Origin: Phyllobacterium endophyticum
GTDB lineage: Bacteria > Pseudomonadota > Alphaproteobacteria > Rhizobiales > Rhizobiaceae
Assembly (NCBI RefSeq): GCF_003010935.1
Contig: NZ_PGGN01000001.1
Span: forward strand, 1,612,001-1,676,000
Direction of reading: 5' to 3'
DNA length: 64,000 bases
The notes beneath the pieces are model-generated. The model saw nothing but the letters and a program-made list of their open reading frames with translations, had not been told where the DNA came from and searched no databases. Below are positions 8,174 to 15,488 of the stretch, in pieces (within the stretch, counting starts at the first letter, position 1; the number at the start of each line of letters is the position of its first letter). The translations under genes were made by a program, and so were the position numbers.

Positions 8174-8892
8174 ACGCTGCGGCATCGACAGCAAATACGG
8201 CAAAAACACCCGCGCAAGCTGCAGTAAGTGCTGCGGCACCCGCGCGCGACTATACGCTCCGCAAGCTCGGCAAGGAGGCCGCAGCAGCCGCTGCACGTGG
8301 GGCCGTGCGAACCGCGCTGGGCACAGGCGGATTCTATTTCGCCATGACGAGTCCGGCAGGCGGGGCAGCGATTGATCAGACGTTCAACGCACCCGACGGC
8401 TCGTCGGTGCGCGTCACCGGTCACAGTGACAGCTTTTCAAGGGACGTCGCCATCGAAACCCCGGATGGCGACACGGTTACGTTCAAGCTGAGCCCCGGCG
8501 ACTGGGGCACGCTTGAACTGAACCAGGGCACGTTCAACGGCGAGCCGATGGACGACGGCATGCTGGAGGATGCCGCCGCCACTATGCACTACGGCGGCAT
8601 GAATAATGTGGTGCTGAGCGAGGGCAGGAAAAACCCTGATCACAAATATTTTCCTGCACCCAAATCAGCGGATCAAATTAAAGGGATTCCAGACTTAACC
8701 AAGACTGACCCCAAAAATGACCGAAAGCGATTTAAGGATAAAGACGGCAATATATACGAGTGGGATTACCAGCATGGCACGCTTGAAAAATTCAACAAAC
8801 GGGGCAAACATCTCGGTGAATATGACCCACAGACTGGAGAGAAGACTCCAGGGAAAAAGGGGAAGGCTAAGCCGAGAACGACAGAGCCTTGA
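7810..8892 (+). CDS. Toxin B: linker fused to a colicin E3/cloacin-like 16S rRNA nuclease tip
   Basis: 360 residues from GTG 7810, directly after a TAG; ATG 7834 is an alternative. It has the constant linker and PDQPRVSAGNPDGGQWT (8032-8085). A middle region follows (SSVRVTGHSDSFSRDVAIETP, DTVTFKLSPGDWGTLELNQG) ending in YFPAPKSADQIKGIPDL. The tip has DGNIYEWDYQHGTLE and GKHLGEYDPQTGEKTPGKKGKAK. This matches the cytotoxic domain of colicin E3/cloacin DF13, which cuts 16S rRNA in the decoding centre. By position Asp319, His322 and Glu326 correspond to the E3 catalytic Asp, His and Glu, and a basic tail follows. The motif match is strong. The delivery route is unknown because no colicin receptor or translocation domain is present. 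Confidence 0.87.
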   Translation: MKSLPADAMPDRDYSNQHRLLWNIKANEVLIEALKRSPQSDYNCRWLARLRDENAELKGHSTLYEPFQIWYRKYNPDQPRVSAGNPDGGQWTDGGGGGGGGQPLSQEAFDRRSGGAREKPENAAASTANTAKTPAQAAVSAAAPARDYTLRKLGKEAAAAAARGAVRTALGTGGFYFAMTSPAGGAAIDQTFNAPDGSSVRVTGHSDSFSRDVAIETPDGDTVTFKLSPGDWGTLELNQGTFNGEPMDDGMLEDAAATMHYGGMNNVVLSEGRKNPDHKYFPAPKSADQIKGIPDLTKTDPKNDRKRFKDKDGNIYEWDYQHGTLEKFNKRGKHLGEYDPQTGEKTPGKKGKAKPRTTEP

Positions 8893-8945
8893 AAATTAAA
8901 ACGTAAAAATCGATCGAATTAATTTATAAAGAGGAGAAATAATGA

Positions 8946-9176
8946 ATGCCGAGAGCAATTGCATTGTATGAAAAAGAAGGTCTATTGATCAATGAATTTG
9001 AGTTTTTACATGATGATTTGGATTTCTTCTTGAAGCTCTTTAATCATCCCAAAGATGATCCGCTCCTTTACGGCGTGTACAAAATCGATGAAAGAAGTAA
9101 TAAAATAATATTTGAGCGGTTTGGCATCATGGTTGATATCAACAAATACAATTGCTACGTGGAATATTCTGAATAA
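8946..9176 (+). CDS. Putative immunity protein for E3-like toxin B
   Basis: 76 residues from ATG 8946, with a good GAGGAG at 8932-8937. The product is very acidic with many aromatics (FEFLHDDLDFFLKLFNHPKDDPLLYGVYKIDE, FGIMVDINKYNC). Small acidic proteins are typical antidotes for the basic E3-type nuclease domain. A clear homologue (10737-10970) follows the second E3-like tip, and this pairing is the main evidence for the role. It is similar in size to, but not obviously homologous with, the colicin E3 immunity protein. The region is AT-rich relative to the GTA genes. Confidence 0.75.
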   Translation: MPRAIALYEKEGLLINEFEFLHDDLDFFLKLFNHPKDDPLLYGVYKIDERSNKIIFERFGIMVDINKYNCYVEYSE

Positions 9177-9328
9177 AAATTAACCCCTATTATGATTGTT
9201 TGCGACGATGGGCTTTTTATCTCTTAAGACTATCAAGGCGAAGGTGAGGCGGATTAAGGTGTTGCGGACGAACTAGCACCTTAGTGAACCTTGGAAACTG
9301 ATGGGATAAATATATTTCAAGATCGCCG
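9177..9328 (+). other. Decayed spacer with a trace of the repeat
   Basis: No gene is seen. AAGACTATCAAGGCGAAGGT near 9226 resembles the AAGACGATCAAGGCC stretch of copies A and B, so this appears to be a degraded 5' part of repeat copy C. The rest is AT-rich with no clear promoter. Confidence 0.5.
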
Positions 9329-9651
9329 GCCGACGCCATGCCGGACAGGGACTATTCCAACCAGCACCGGCTTTTGTGGAACATCAAGGCCAATGAGGTC
9401 CTGATCGAGGCGCTGAAACGTTCGCCGCAAAGCGATTACAACTGCCGCTGGCTGGCGCGGCTGAGAGACGAGAACGCCGAGTTGCAAAGCCACTCGACAT
9501 TCTATGAGCCGTTCCAGATCTGGTACCGCAAGTACAATCCCGACCAGCCGCGCGTTTCAGCGGGAAGCCCCGATGGCGGGCAGTGGACGGATGGCGGGGG
9601 TGGCGGCGCGAGTGGCCAGCCGCTCACGCAGGAGGCGTTCGATCGAAGATG
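9329..9651 (+). repeat. Direct repeat, copy C (linker only)
   Basis: Colinear with copy A at offset 3384 without indels. It covers the GCCGACGCCATGCCGGAC start, the linker, the PDQPRVSAGSPDGGQWT motif (9536-9589) and the first tip codons. The upstream protease portion present in copies A and B is lost or degraded here. Confidence 0.9.
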
Positions 9652-9916
9652 GGGCAGCGATAACCGAAATGATCGGCTTGCAAGCAACAGAGGTGGCAGT
9701 TCAGAAAGCCGACCAAAACAAGGCAAAACTACAAGGCCTACAACTCGCCAAGTGGCAAACTCTTTAAGACGCTCAACTCAACTGACGGGATTGTTATACC
9801 CCGACGCGAAAAAAATTTGTATTGAAAAATGCATTAGTACATTGCCCACCCGCACATTGGATGGGGCACCATTTCACAGATGCCTTGCTGAGTGTATGTC
9901 AATATTCGGATATTGA
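9338..9916 (+). CDS. Toxin C: linker plus short cysteine-containing tip of unknown family
   Basis: 192 residues from ATG 9338 (MPDRDYSNQHRLLWNIK). The linker and motif are nearly identical to copies A and B. The variable part begins after QEAFDRRWG. The spacer is basic (RPKQGKTTRPTTRQVANSLRR) and the last about 45 residues contain four cysteines (KKICIEKCISTLP and FHRCLAECMSIFGY). I do not recognise the tip. It may be a small toxin or the residue of a longer one. The next gene starts 12 bp downstream in immunity position. The upstream Shine-Dalgarno is weak, so expression may depend on readthrough or on recombination into the upstream site. Confidence 0.65.
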   Translation: MPDRDYSNQHRLLWNIKANEVLIEALKRSPQSDYNCRWLARLRDENAELQSHSTFYEPFQIWYRKYNPDQPRVSAGSPDGGQWTDGGGGGASGQPLTQEAFDRRWGSDNRNDRLASNRGGSSESRPKQGKTTRPTTRQVANSLRRSTQLTGLLYPDAKKICIEKCISTLPTRTLDGAPFHRCLAECMSIFGY

Positions 9917-9927
9917 GGAGAAAATAC

Positions 9928-10167
9928 GTGGTGAACCCAATTAGCCGGGAAGATGCTGATGCAATCGCTAAGATCATACTCCTGCATGCCAAAGATTTTA
10001 ATGGGTTTTTGATTGATAGGCAGGCTGATCGAAATGCTGAGGCACTCGATACTTTACGAAATTTGGTAGGTAAGCTTATGGCTGCTCAATATTTCGAAGT
10101 GCTCGAGGTGGTAGCTCGGCAATATCCAGATATCATGGACCGACTTGATGATCTGCAAGGTGAGTGA
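9928..10167 (+). CDS. Putative immunity protein for toxin C
   Basis: 79 residues. GTG 9928 is chosen because GAGGAG at 9915-9920 is seven bases upstream; GTG 9931 is equally in frame. The product is probably all-helical and soluble (NPISREDADAIAKIILLHAKDF, ALDTLRNLVGKLMAAQYFEVLEVVARQ). It has no recognised family. It lies immediately after toxin C, the place of the antidote in every cassette of this array. Confidence 0.6.
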   Translation: MVNPISREDADAIAKIILLHAKDFNGFLIDRQADRNAEALDTLRNLVGKLMAAQYFEVLEVVARQYPDIMDRLDDLQGE

Positions 10168-10317
10168 CCCTGTCATAACGCAAGGGTGATAACCCTTGGA
10201 CTTTGAAGACTATATGTAGCGATCGACACGCCAGGTGGCGACACGGTTACGTTCAAGCTGAGCCCTGGCGATAACGGCTCGCTTGAACTGGACCACGGCA
10301 CGATAAACGGCGAGCCC

Positions 10318-10665
10318 ATGGATAGCCGTATGCTGGAGGATGCCGCCGCCACTATGCACTCCGGCGGCATGAATAATGTGGTGCTGAGCGAGGGCAGGAA
10401 AAACCCTGATCACAAATATTTTCCTGCACCCAAATCAGCGGATCAAATTAAAGGGATTCGAGGGTTGGAACAGGCTAAGGACAAAGCAGGAAGACGGCGA
10501 TTTAAAGACAACGACGGCAATATTTATGAGTGGGACCGTCAGCACGGAACGCTTGAAAAATACGACAAGAAGGGTAAACATCTGGGCGAATATGATCCCC
10601 AAACGGGGCAGCGGACGCCAGGTAAAAAGGGAAAGGCTAAACCAGGTAGGACGACGCCTGAGTGA
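10318..10665 (+). CDS. Orphan E3-like rRNA nuclease tip D (lacks linker)
   Basis: The frame is homologous to toxin B from about 10222 (IDTPGGDTVTFKLSPGDNGSLEL) but has no linker, motif or protease part. The first ATG is 10318 (MDSRMLEDAAATMHSGGM), giving 115 residues. The tip is intact: DGNIYEWDRQHGTLE with the Asp, His and Glu of the E3 catalytic triad, then GKHLGEYDPQTGQRTPGKKGKAK. Such displaced 3' toxin ends followed by an immunity gene are typical of CDI, Rhs and MuF polymorphic toxin loci, where they act as a reservoir of tips. It may be silent until recombined onto a linker; the protein from 10318 could also be active alone. Confidence 0.78.
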   Translation: MDSRMLEDAAATMHSGGMNNVVLSEGRKNPDHKYFPAPKSADQIKGIRGLEQAKDKAGRRRFKDNDGNIYEWDRQHGTLEKYDKKGKHLGEYDPQTGQRTPGKKGKAKPGRTTPE

Positions 10666-10736
10666 CATTGCATTTTATAGATTTGATGAATGGACGCGTC
10701 GTGCAAGCGCGAGCGCAAGTTTGAAGGAGAATCCAT

Positions 10737-10970
10737 ATGCCAAGAGCGATAGCATTATTTGAGAAAGAAGGGGACGCCCTTGTTAATCGTTTTGAGTTTT
10801 TGCACGATGATGTCGAGTTTTTTCTAAGTATTCTTGACCATCCGGACGACGATCCGCTTTTGTATGATGTATATAGAGTAGATAACGAGATTAATAAAAA
10901 AATATTTGAAAAATTTGGCATCATGGTCGATATTGAAAAGTTCGACTGTTCGATAGAGTATTATGAATAG
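10737..10970 (+). CDS. Putative immunity protein for E3-like tip D
   Basis: 77 residues, ATG 10737 with GAAGGAG just upstream. It is clearly homologous to 8946-9176 (both begin MPRAIAL and share FEFLHDD, DDPLLY and FGIMVDI), with substitutions concentrated in a few stretches. Homologous immunity proteins next to homologous E3-like tips strongly support the toxin/antidote assignment and suggest diverged specificity. It has an independent ribosome binding site, so protection could be produced without the toxin. Confidence 0.75.
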   Translation: MPRAIALFEKEGDALVNRFEFLHDDVEFFLSILDHPDDDPLLYDVYRVDNEINKKIFEKFGIMVDIEKFDCSIEYYE

Positions 10971-11055
10971 GTATCATATGATGAGGATTTGATATTTTCA
11001 TAAAATATTTCCATTTGTACGTAATGTATATTATCAGCGGCGCTGGCATCCGCAT
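10971..11055 (+). other. AT-rich spacer without a gene
   Basis: It lies between immunity D and the next protease remnant. It contains AT-rich sequence (ATATTTTCATAAAATATTTCC) and no supported gene. Confidence 0.4.
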
Positions 11056-11290
11056 TCGAAATCTCGGTGGTGACCTTTCCGATGCTGCCATCGGCGCGGG
11101 TGGGGCAGGTGAAGGGCCTGGCGCTGCCCGCCGACGCCATGCCGGACATTCGCGAAGACAGGCGCGGGCTCTATGTCGAGGGCAAGCTCGCCAAGGGTGT
11201 CGCCAAGGCGTCCGAAGTGCTGGAACTGATGCGCTCCGGCGCCATCGACGGGCTCTCTGTTCGCGCAAGACCACCAAGGCCAGGACTGAT
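11056..11290 (+). pseudogene. Prohead protease remnant E, with its halves in swapped order
   Basis: First comes the DNA for EISVVTFPMLPSARVGQVK and the GCCGACGCCATGCCGGAC linker start (to about 11148). It is followed directly by the sequence for IREDRRGLYVEGKLAKGVAKASEVLELMRSGAIDGLSV and the same GTTCGCGCAAGAC junction. In the intact gene the second block precedes the first. This permuted order is what one or more unequal crossovers or deletions between repeat copies would leave. No open frame spans it. The capsid gene starts about 260 bp downstream; 11291-11552 holds no gene, and AAGGAAGA at 11540-11547 serves the capsid start. Confidence 0.75.
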
Positions 11291-11552
11291 GGCGCGCCGG
11301 CATTGGTTCTCGCAAGAGACGGCATTCGCATGTGTCTCGATAGAGTCCTCAGACGCGTCGACATATCGGAATACGAACCGCCGAAGCCACTAGCCCGCAA
11401 TACTCCGCCGCAGCAAAATCTGACACGACACCCATCCTGAAAACAGGATTTCCCCGCATAGCAACCTTTCAAACTTCGCCCGGACTGCCGGAGCGGGGCG
11501 GCGGGGTTGTGCGCATTTCTTACCCTGAGTCCAACAACGAAAAGGAAGACCA

Positions 11553-12788
11553 ATGAGTGATCTCAACCACGTGCTCGAAACCAAGACCTTAAGCAGCCCT
11601 GAAGATTTTGAAGGTTTCTCCCGCACATTTCACGAATACAAGGCAACGAACGATCTTCGCCTCGGTACGCTCGAAAAAGGTGGAAAAGTCGATGTTCTGA
11701 CGACCGAGAAAATGCAGCGCCTGGACACTGAGTTGGATGCGCGAAAGCGCGCCATGGATCGGCTGGAATTGAAACAGGCGCGCCCGGCGCTGGATGGCGG
11801 TGTTCGCCAGGTGTCCTCACCCGAGCACAAGAACGCGTTCGAAACCTATGTGCGGCGCGGCGATGAAAGCGCCCTGCGTGTCATCGAGACCAAGGCACAT
11901 ACGATCGGTTCGGCAAGCGATGGCGGCTATCTGGTGCCGCCGGAACTGGAGAGGGAAATAGGGCAACGCCTGGCGCAGATATCGCCGATCCGGAATATTG
12001 CTTCGGTGCGACAGGTATCCGGTTCGGTGCTGAAAAAACCCTACTCCATCAAAGGCCCCTCGGTTGGCTGGGTGAGCGAAGCGGAAATCCGCCCGCAGAC
12101 CGACGGCTCCAAATTGGCGGAGCTACAGTTCCCCACCATGGAACTCTATGCCATGCCGGCGGCAACATCTTCCTTGCTCGATGATGGTGCTGTCGATGTG
12201 GAGCAGTGGATATCGACGGAAGTGGAGACGGCCTTTGCGGAACAGGAGGGCAAGGCTTTCATCACGGGCGACGGCATCAACAAGCCTCGCGGCTTCCTGA
12301 CCTATGACGTCGTAGACGAAAGTGCGTGGGCATGGGGCAAGCTCGGTTCGCTTTCCACCGGCGTTGCAGGCAAGTTTCCTGTCGCCGATGCTTCCGATGT
12401 CCTGCTCGATACGATCTATGCGCTCAAAGCCGGATATCGCCAGAACGGCAAATGGGTGATGAACCGCAAGACGCAGGCCGAAATCCGCAAGCTCAAGGAC
12501 AGGGACGGCAATTATCTCTGGACGCCGCCCGCAACGCCGGGTACCCAGGCTTCGCTGCTTGGCTTCGGGCTCGTCGAAGCAGAGGACATGCCGGACATCG
12601 CCGACAAGGCGACGCCGATTGCTTTTGGTGATTTTGCAAGAGGCTATCTGGTGGTGGATCGCACCGGCGTGCGCGTGCTGCGCGATCCTTATTCCGCCAA
12701 GCCGTACGTACTGTTCTACACGACCAAACGTGTCGGCGGCGGCGTGCAGGATTTTGATGCGATCAAGCTGTTGAAGTTCGCGGCCTGA
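11553..12788 (+). CDS. Major capsid protein, HK97 fold (GTA gp5-like)
   Basis: The 411-residue head protein. The first about 110 residues are charged and helical (YKATNDLRLGTLEKGGKVDVLTTEKMQRLDTELDARKRAMDRLEL), the delta domain normally removed by the prohead protease. The mature part follows: GGYLVPPELEREIGQRLAQISPIRNIA, PTMELYAMPAATSSLLDDGAVDVEQWI, EQEGKAFITGDGINKPRGFL, WVMNRKTQAEIRKLKD, and GYLVVDRTGVRVLRDPYS. This is the canonical HK97-family order. RBS AAGGAAGA precedes ATG 11553. The protease needed to trim the delta domain is frameshifted here, so maturation may need another protease, frameshifting, or may fail. Confidence 0.94.
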   Translation: MSDLNHVLETKTLSSPEDFEGFSRTFHEYKATNDLRLGTLEKGGKVDVLTTEKMQRLDTELDARKRAMDRLELKQARPALDGGVRQVSSPEHKNAFETYVRRGDESALRVIETKAHTIGSASDGGYLVPPELEREIGQRLAQISPIRNIASVRQVSGSVLKKPYSIKGPSVGWVSEAEIRPQTDGSKLAELQFPTMELYAMPAATSSLLDDGAVDVEQWISTEVETAFAEQEGKAFITGDGINKPRGFLTYDVVDESAWAWGKLGSLSTGVAGKFPVADASDVLLDTIYALKAGYRQNGKWVMNRKTQAEIRKLKDRDGNYLWTPPATPGTQASLLGFGLVEAEDMPDIADKATPIAFGDFARGYLVVDRTGVRVLRDPYSAKPYVLFYTTKRVGGGVQDFDAIKLLKFAA

Positions 12789-13055
12789 TCCTCAACCATT
12801 CTGGCCGGGACGGCCGGCAAATGGCGTTTTCTGCGGTCCGGTGCTCACGTATCCATATGTACGCTGCGCTCCGGTCCTCGAAAACCATTATTCAGGCGAG
12901 TCCTGGCCAGAATGGCACACGCTAAATCTTCCTAGGCACCTTGTCGAATTGCTCATTTCACCCAATCCAGTAGTTTCCGGAGCGCACATCCAACGGCAGC
13001 GCCACACAATTCGCATCAGCTGAGAATACTCTGGAATATCAAGGCCAACGAGGTC
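12789..13055 (+). other. Spacer after the capsid gene, with a degraded linker start
   Basis: TGGCCGGGACGGCCGG at 12804-12819 can form a GC hairpin with TTTT about 14 bases later, a weak terminator candidate. From about 13005 the translation HNSHQLRILWNIKANEV matches the linker of copies A-C, but the frame has no start codon and meets TAG at 12933. The rest shows no gene. Confidence 0.4.
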
Positions 13056-13586
13056 TTGATCGAGGCGTTGAAGCGTAGTCCGCCGCGGGAACATAACCTT
13101 CTGTGGCTGGGAAGTCTGGCTCAAGAGAACAGTGAACTGAAAAGCCGTTCATTACTCTATGAGCCTTTCCAGATCTGGGTCAAAAAATACAATCCAGACC
13201 AACCGCGTGTGCCCGCCGGAAATTTGGATGGCGGGCAATGGACGGATGGTGGAGGAGGGATTGATGGAATTGTTGTTGGTTCAACTAAGAGGCCAACAAC
13301 CAGCGCACGTACTGATGCCGGCCACGGACGTTTCGGTGGTAGTGTAAATCTTCCCCGGCGATTAGATGCAGGTCAAACTTTCGGTAGCGAAAGCGAGATT
13401 ATTTTGGCTGGCTCACCGACAGTAGGTGAGCCTTGGGGAACATGGACGAATGGGAGAACTACACGATTTTTCGACCGTTCCGGAATACCGATTTATGATT
13501 TGGATTTTCCTGGCCATCATTTTAAGGAAGGGGAGTATCATTTGTGGACGAACGGAGTTAGAGGCCCCGCAATACGACTGCGATGA
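13056..13586 (+). CDS. Toxin F: diverged linker with unidentified tip, downstream of the capsid gene
   Basis: 176 residues from TTG 13056; the frame is open from 12936 without a better start. The linker is clearly related to copies A-C but diverged (IEALKRSPPREHNLLWLGSLAQENSELK, YEPFQIWVKKY). The motif PDQPRVPAGNLDGGQWT lies at 13191-13244. The C-terminal about 90 residues include GHGRFGGSVNL, RFFDRSGIPIYDLDFPGHHFKEGEYHLW and NGVRGP. The DLDFPGHH...H...W..G pattern has a possible metal-binding, nuclease-like look, but I cannot assign a family. It is followed 16 bp later by an immunity-like gene with a good RBS. It appears to be an older member of the same cassette family. Confidence 0.62.
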   Translation: MIEALKRSPPREHNLLWLGSLAQENSELKSRSLLYEPFQIWVKKYNPDQPRVPAGNLDGGQWTDGGGGIDGIVVGSTKRPTTSARTDAGHGRFGGSVNLPRRLDAGQTFGSESEIILAGSPTVGEPWGTWTNGRTTRFFDRSGIPIYDLDFPGHHFKEGEYHLWTNGVRGPAIRLR

Positions 13587-13602
13587 AAAGAGGAGTTGTT
13601 GG

Positions 13603-13968
13603 ATGGAGAGTATTGATTTTGGAGATTGCGAGATACGTGCGATTTCGTTTGAGCATCCGGACGTAATTGTTAAATTGTTTGATCCCAATATTAGTGATTT
13701 CTTTGCGTTAGAATTTCTAGGCTGTGCCTACTTCATCATTGAGTCCGGCAGCGTTCAAAATGTTGTTGGAAGTATAATCTTGTTTAACAGTGCGGATGAA
13801 GCGTTCTCACATGAAGATTTCAAAATGTTTGCGGAAGATAGAAATATTGATGTAAAAATTCGGAATGATTTTTTTGGTTATAAATTATGTTTATTCTCCG
13901 TTATAGCTGGCGGAGACTTTATTATCGTATTCTCTGATTTGAGCATCAATAGAAAGCGAATTGGGTAA
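13603..13968 (+). CDS. Putative immunity protein for toxin F
   Basis: 121 residues. ATG 13603 is chosen because AGGAG at 13590-13594 sits eight bases upstream. The sequence is MESIDFGDCEIRAISFEHPDVIVKLFDP, SDFFALEFLGCAYFIIESGS, then FFGYKLCLFSVIAGGDFIIVFSDLSI, with alternating hydrophobic strands and no signal peptide. It is AT-rich compared with the GTA genes. The family is not recognised; the role comes from position after a toxin-like ORF, as in the other four cassettes. Confidence 0.55.
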   Translation: MESIDFGDCEIRAISFEHPDVIVKLFDPNISDFFALEFLGCAYFIIESGSVQNVVGSIILFNSADEAFSHEDFKMFAEDRNIDVKIRNDFFGYKLCLFSVIAGGDFIIVFSDLSINRKRIG

Positions 13969-14499
13969 ACTCATTTAAGGCGTGCACGCAAGAATATCTA
14001 TCAAGCCCGGACTCTTGATTCACACTACGTGCATGCTCGACGGGACGCATGTGAGCTTGTCGTTTTCAATCGGATATTTCTAAGACCATTGCCGAATTGA
14101 CGGCGCTGTCGAACGTATTAGCTTGAGACTATGGAACGAGTTGATAGTGCGACTGAGATAAATCAATGACCAGCGTTTTGTTCGGGATAAACGGCACTGC
14201 ACCCGATCTCTATACTGAGCAGTTTTGACGCTGCGAGCCATGCTCATTACGGCGCTCGTAATATCTATCGGGATTTTTGCCGACATCGGTGAGTTCTACG
14301 GGCAACAGGCTTGTTGGCGAGGGGCTGCCAGGCTTTTTGGAACTTCATCGATGTCCTGTGATTGCAAGACTGGCGCAGATACATTCCAGCAGCAGTCGTG
14401 AGACGGAGCTTGATCGTTATTTGGTCCTTTCAGTTGCCGGCAAGTCAAACGTTACGTTCAATGTCGCTTCATTGACAACGATAAGCGCATGTTGTGTGA
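13969..14499 (+). other. Degenerate region between toxin F and the connector gene
   Basis: Short frames only, none with convincing codon use. Composition is mixed and more AT-rich than the flanking structural genes. It probably represents decayed cassette material. No terminator or promoter could be identified with confidence. Confidence 0.35.
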
Positions 14500-14790
14500 G
14501 GCTTCCTCGGGTTCTATGGGCCTAAGGAGCGCAGGCCCGGTTATTACCGCGTGTGGACGGAGGGCGTTGCTGCCTTGGCAAAGCTAGGGTTTTCAACCGA
14601 TGGCTCGCAAGGAAACTATCGAACCACTTTCGAAAGCCCGGGACCGGAAAGCTTTCGAAAGGTTGCGGACTTCTTGCTGACTGCACTTTATCAAGTGCAC
14701 GATGCGTCCTTTGAATCGACGATCATCGTCAACATGGCGCACGATAGGCAACGGAAGATAGAAACCTGCGATAATCTGCCAAGCGGCTAA
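14500..14790 (+). pseudogene. Remnant of an unknown coding sequence, possibly an old immunity gene
   Basis: The frame open from 14500 reads GFLGFYGPKERRPGYYRVWTEGV, AALAKLGFSTDGSQGNYRTTFES, and FRKVADFLLTALYQVHDAS. This looks like real protein (amphipathic helices, normal composition) but has no start before GTG 14551 and no known family. It stands where a cassette antidote would be. The gap 14791-14918 before the connector gene holds nothing recognisable. Confidence 0.45.
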
Positions 14791-14918
14791 TCGAGGCATT
14801 TGGGGCAAGCCATTGCCCGCCAGTTTTTATACATCGTAGTCGACATTGCGGTCTGCAGGCATCGCTGCTGTGTAGGCCGTGGTGAAACATTTTTGCCGAA
14901 AATTCAGGACCCCCAAAC

Positions 14919-15488
14919 ATGACCATGACAATGATCAAGCCGCCGGCTGTCGAGCCGGTGACGCTGGCGGAGGTGCGCCAATTTTTACGCCTCGACAATG
15001 ATAGCGAAGATGTACTTCTCGGCGGACTGATCAAGGCAGCGCGGGAAACGCTGGAAATGCAGACGGGTCTCGCGCTGATCAGCCAGGAATGGCGTCTCTA
15101 CCCCGACAGCTGGCCGAAGAACGGCATCGTGCGGATTGCGAAATATCCGGTTCGTTCCGTGGTCGCTGTGACTGCATATATCGAGGATGGTACGCCGGTT
15201 CCGATTGCCGGGGACGATCTGCATCTGAGCGGCTATGCGAGGCCGGCGCGGCTCTATCTTGCGGCACGTAGCCGGCCGGCCCTGCCGCTCAGCGGGCTGG
15301 AGATCGATTTCGTGGCCGGGTTCGGCGAAACGGGCGCCGACGTCCCGGAAGCCTTGCGCCATGCGATATCGACGCTCGTTGCCCATTGGTACGAGTTTCG
15401 CGGCGTCTATGGCTCGGCACAGCAGCCAGTTTCCTACCCCTCGGCCTTCGAACGGGCCGTCGGCCTCTGGCGCAGGGTGTCACTCTGA
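14919..15488 (+). CDS. Head-tail connector protein (GTA gp6-like)
   Basis: 189 residues: PVTLAEVRQFLRLDNDSEDVLLGGLIKAARETLEMQTGLALI, EWRLYPDSWP, IAKYPVRSVVAVTAY, ISTLVAHWYEFRG. This is the phiE125 gp8/HK97 gp6 connector pattern: an N-terminal helical bundle, a beta insert, and a terminal helix with HWYE. The connector ring binds beneath the portal. ATG 14919 is used. It is the first gene after the degenerate region. TGATG links it to the next gene (1-bp overlap), so tail-side genes from here to 23857 form one tightly packed unit. Confidence 0.88.
   Translation: MTMTMIKPPAVEPVTLAEVRQFLRLDNDSEDVLLGGLIKAARETLEMQTGLALISQEWRLYPDSWPKNGIVRIAKYPVRSVVAVTAYIEDGTPVPIAGDDLHLSGYARPARLYLAARSRPALPLSGLEIDFVAGFGETGADVPEALRHAISTLVAHWYEFRGVYGSAQQPVSYPSAFERAVGLWRRVSL

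Noticed and set aside
9338-9916. Assigning tip C to a known cysteine-containing toxin family
   Set aside because: Only a C..C/C..C spacing is visible in about 45 residues; too little to name a family.
12841-13023. 60-codon frame between capsid and cassette F
   Set aside because: It runs out of frame through the conserved linker remnant and has no RBS.
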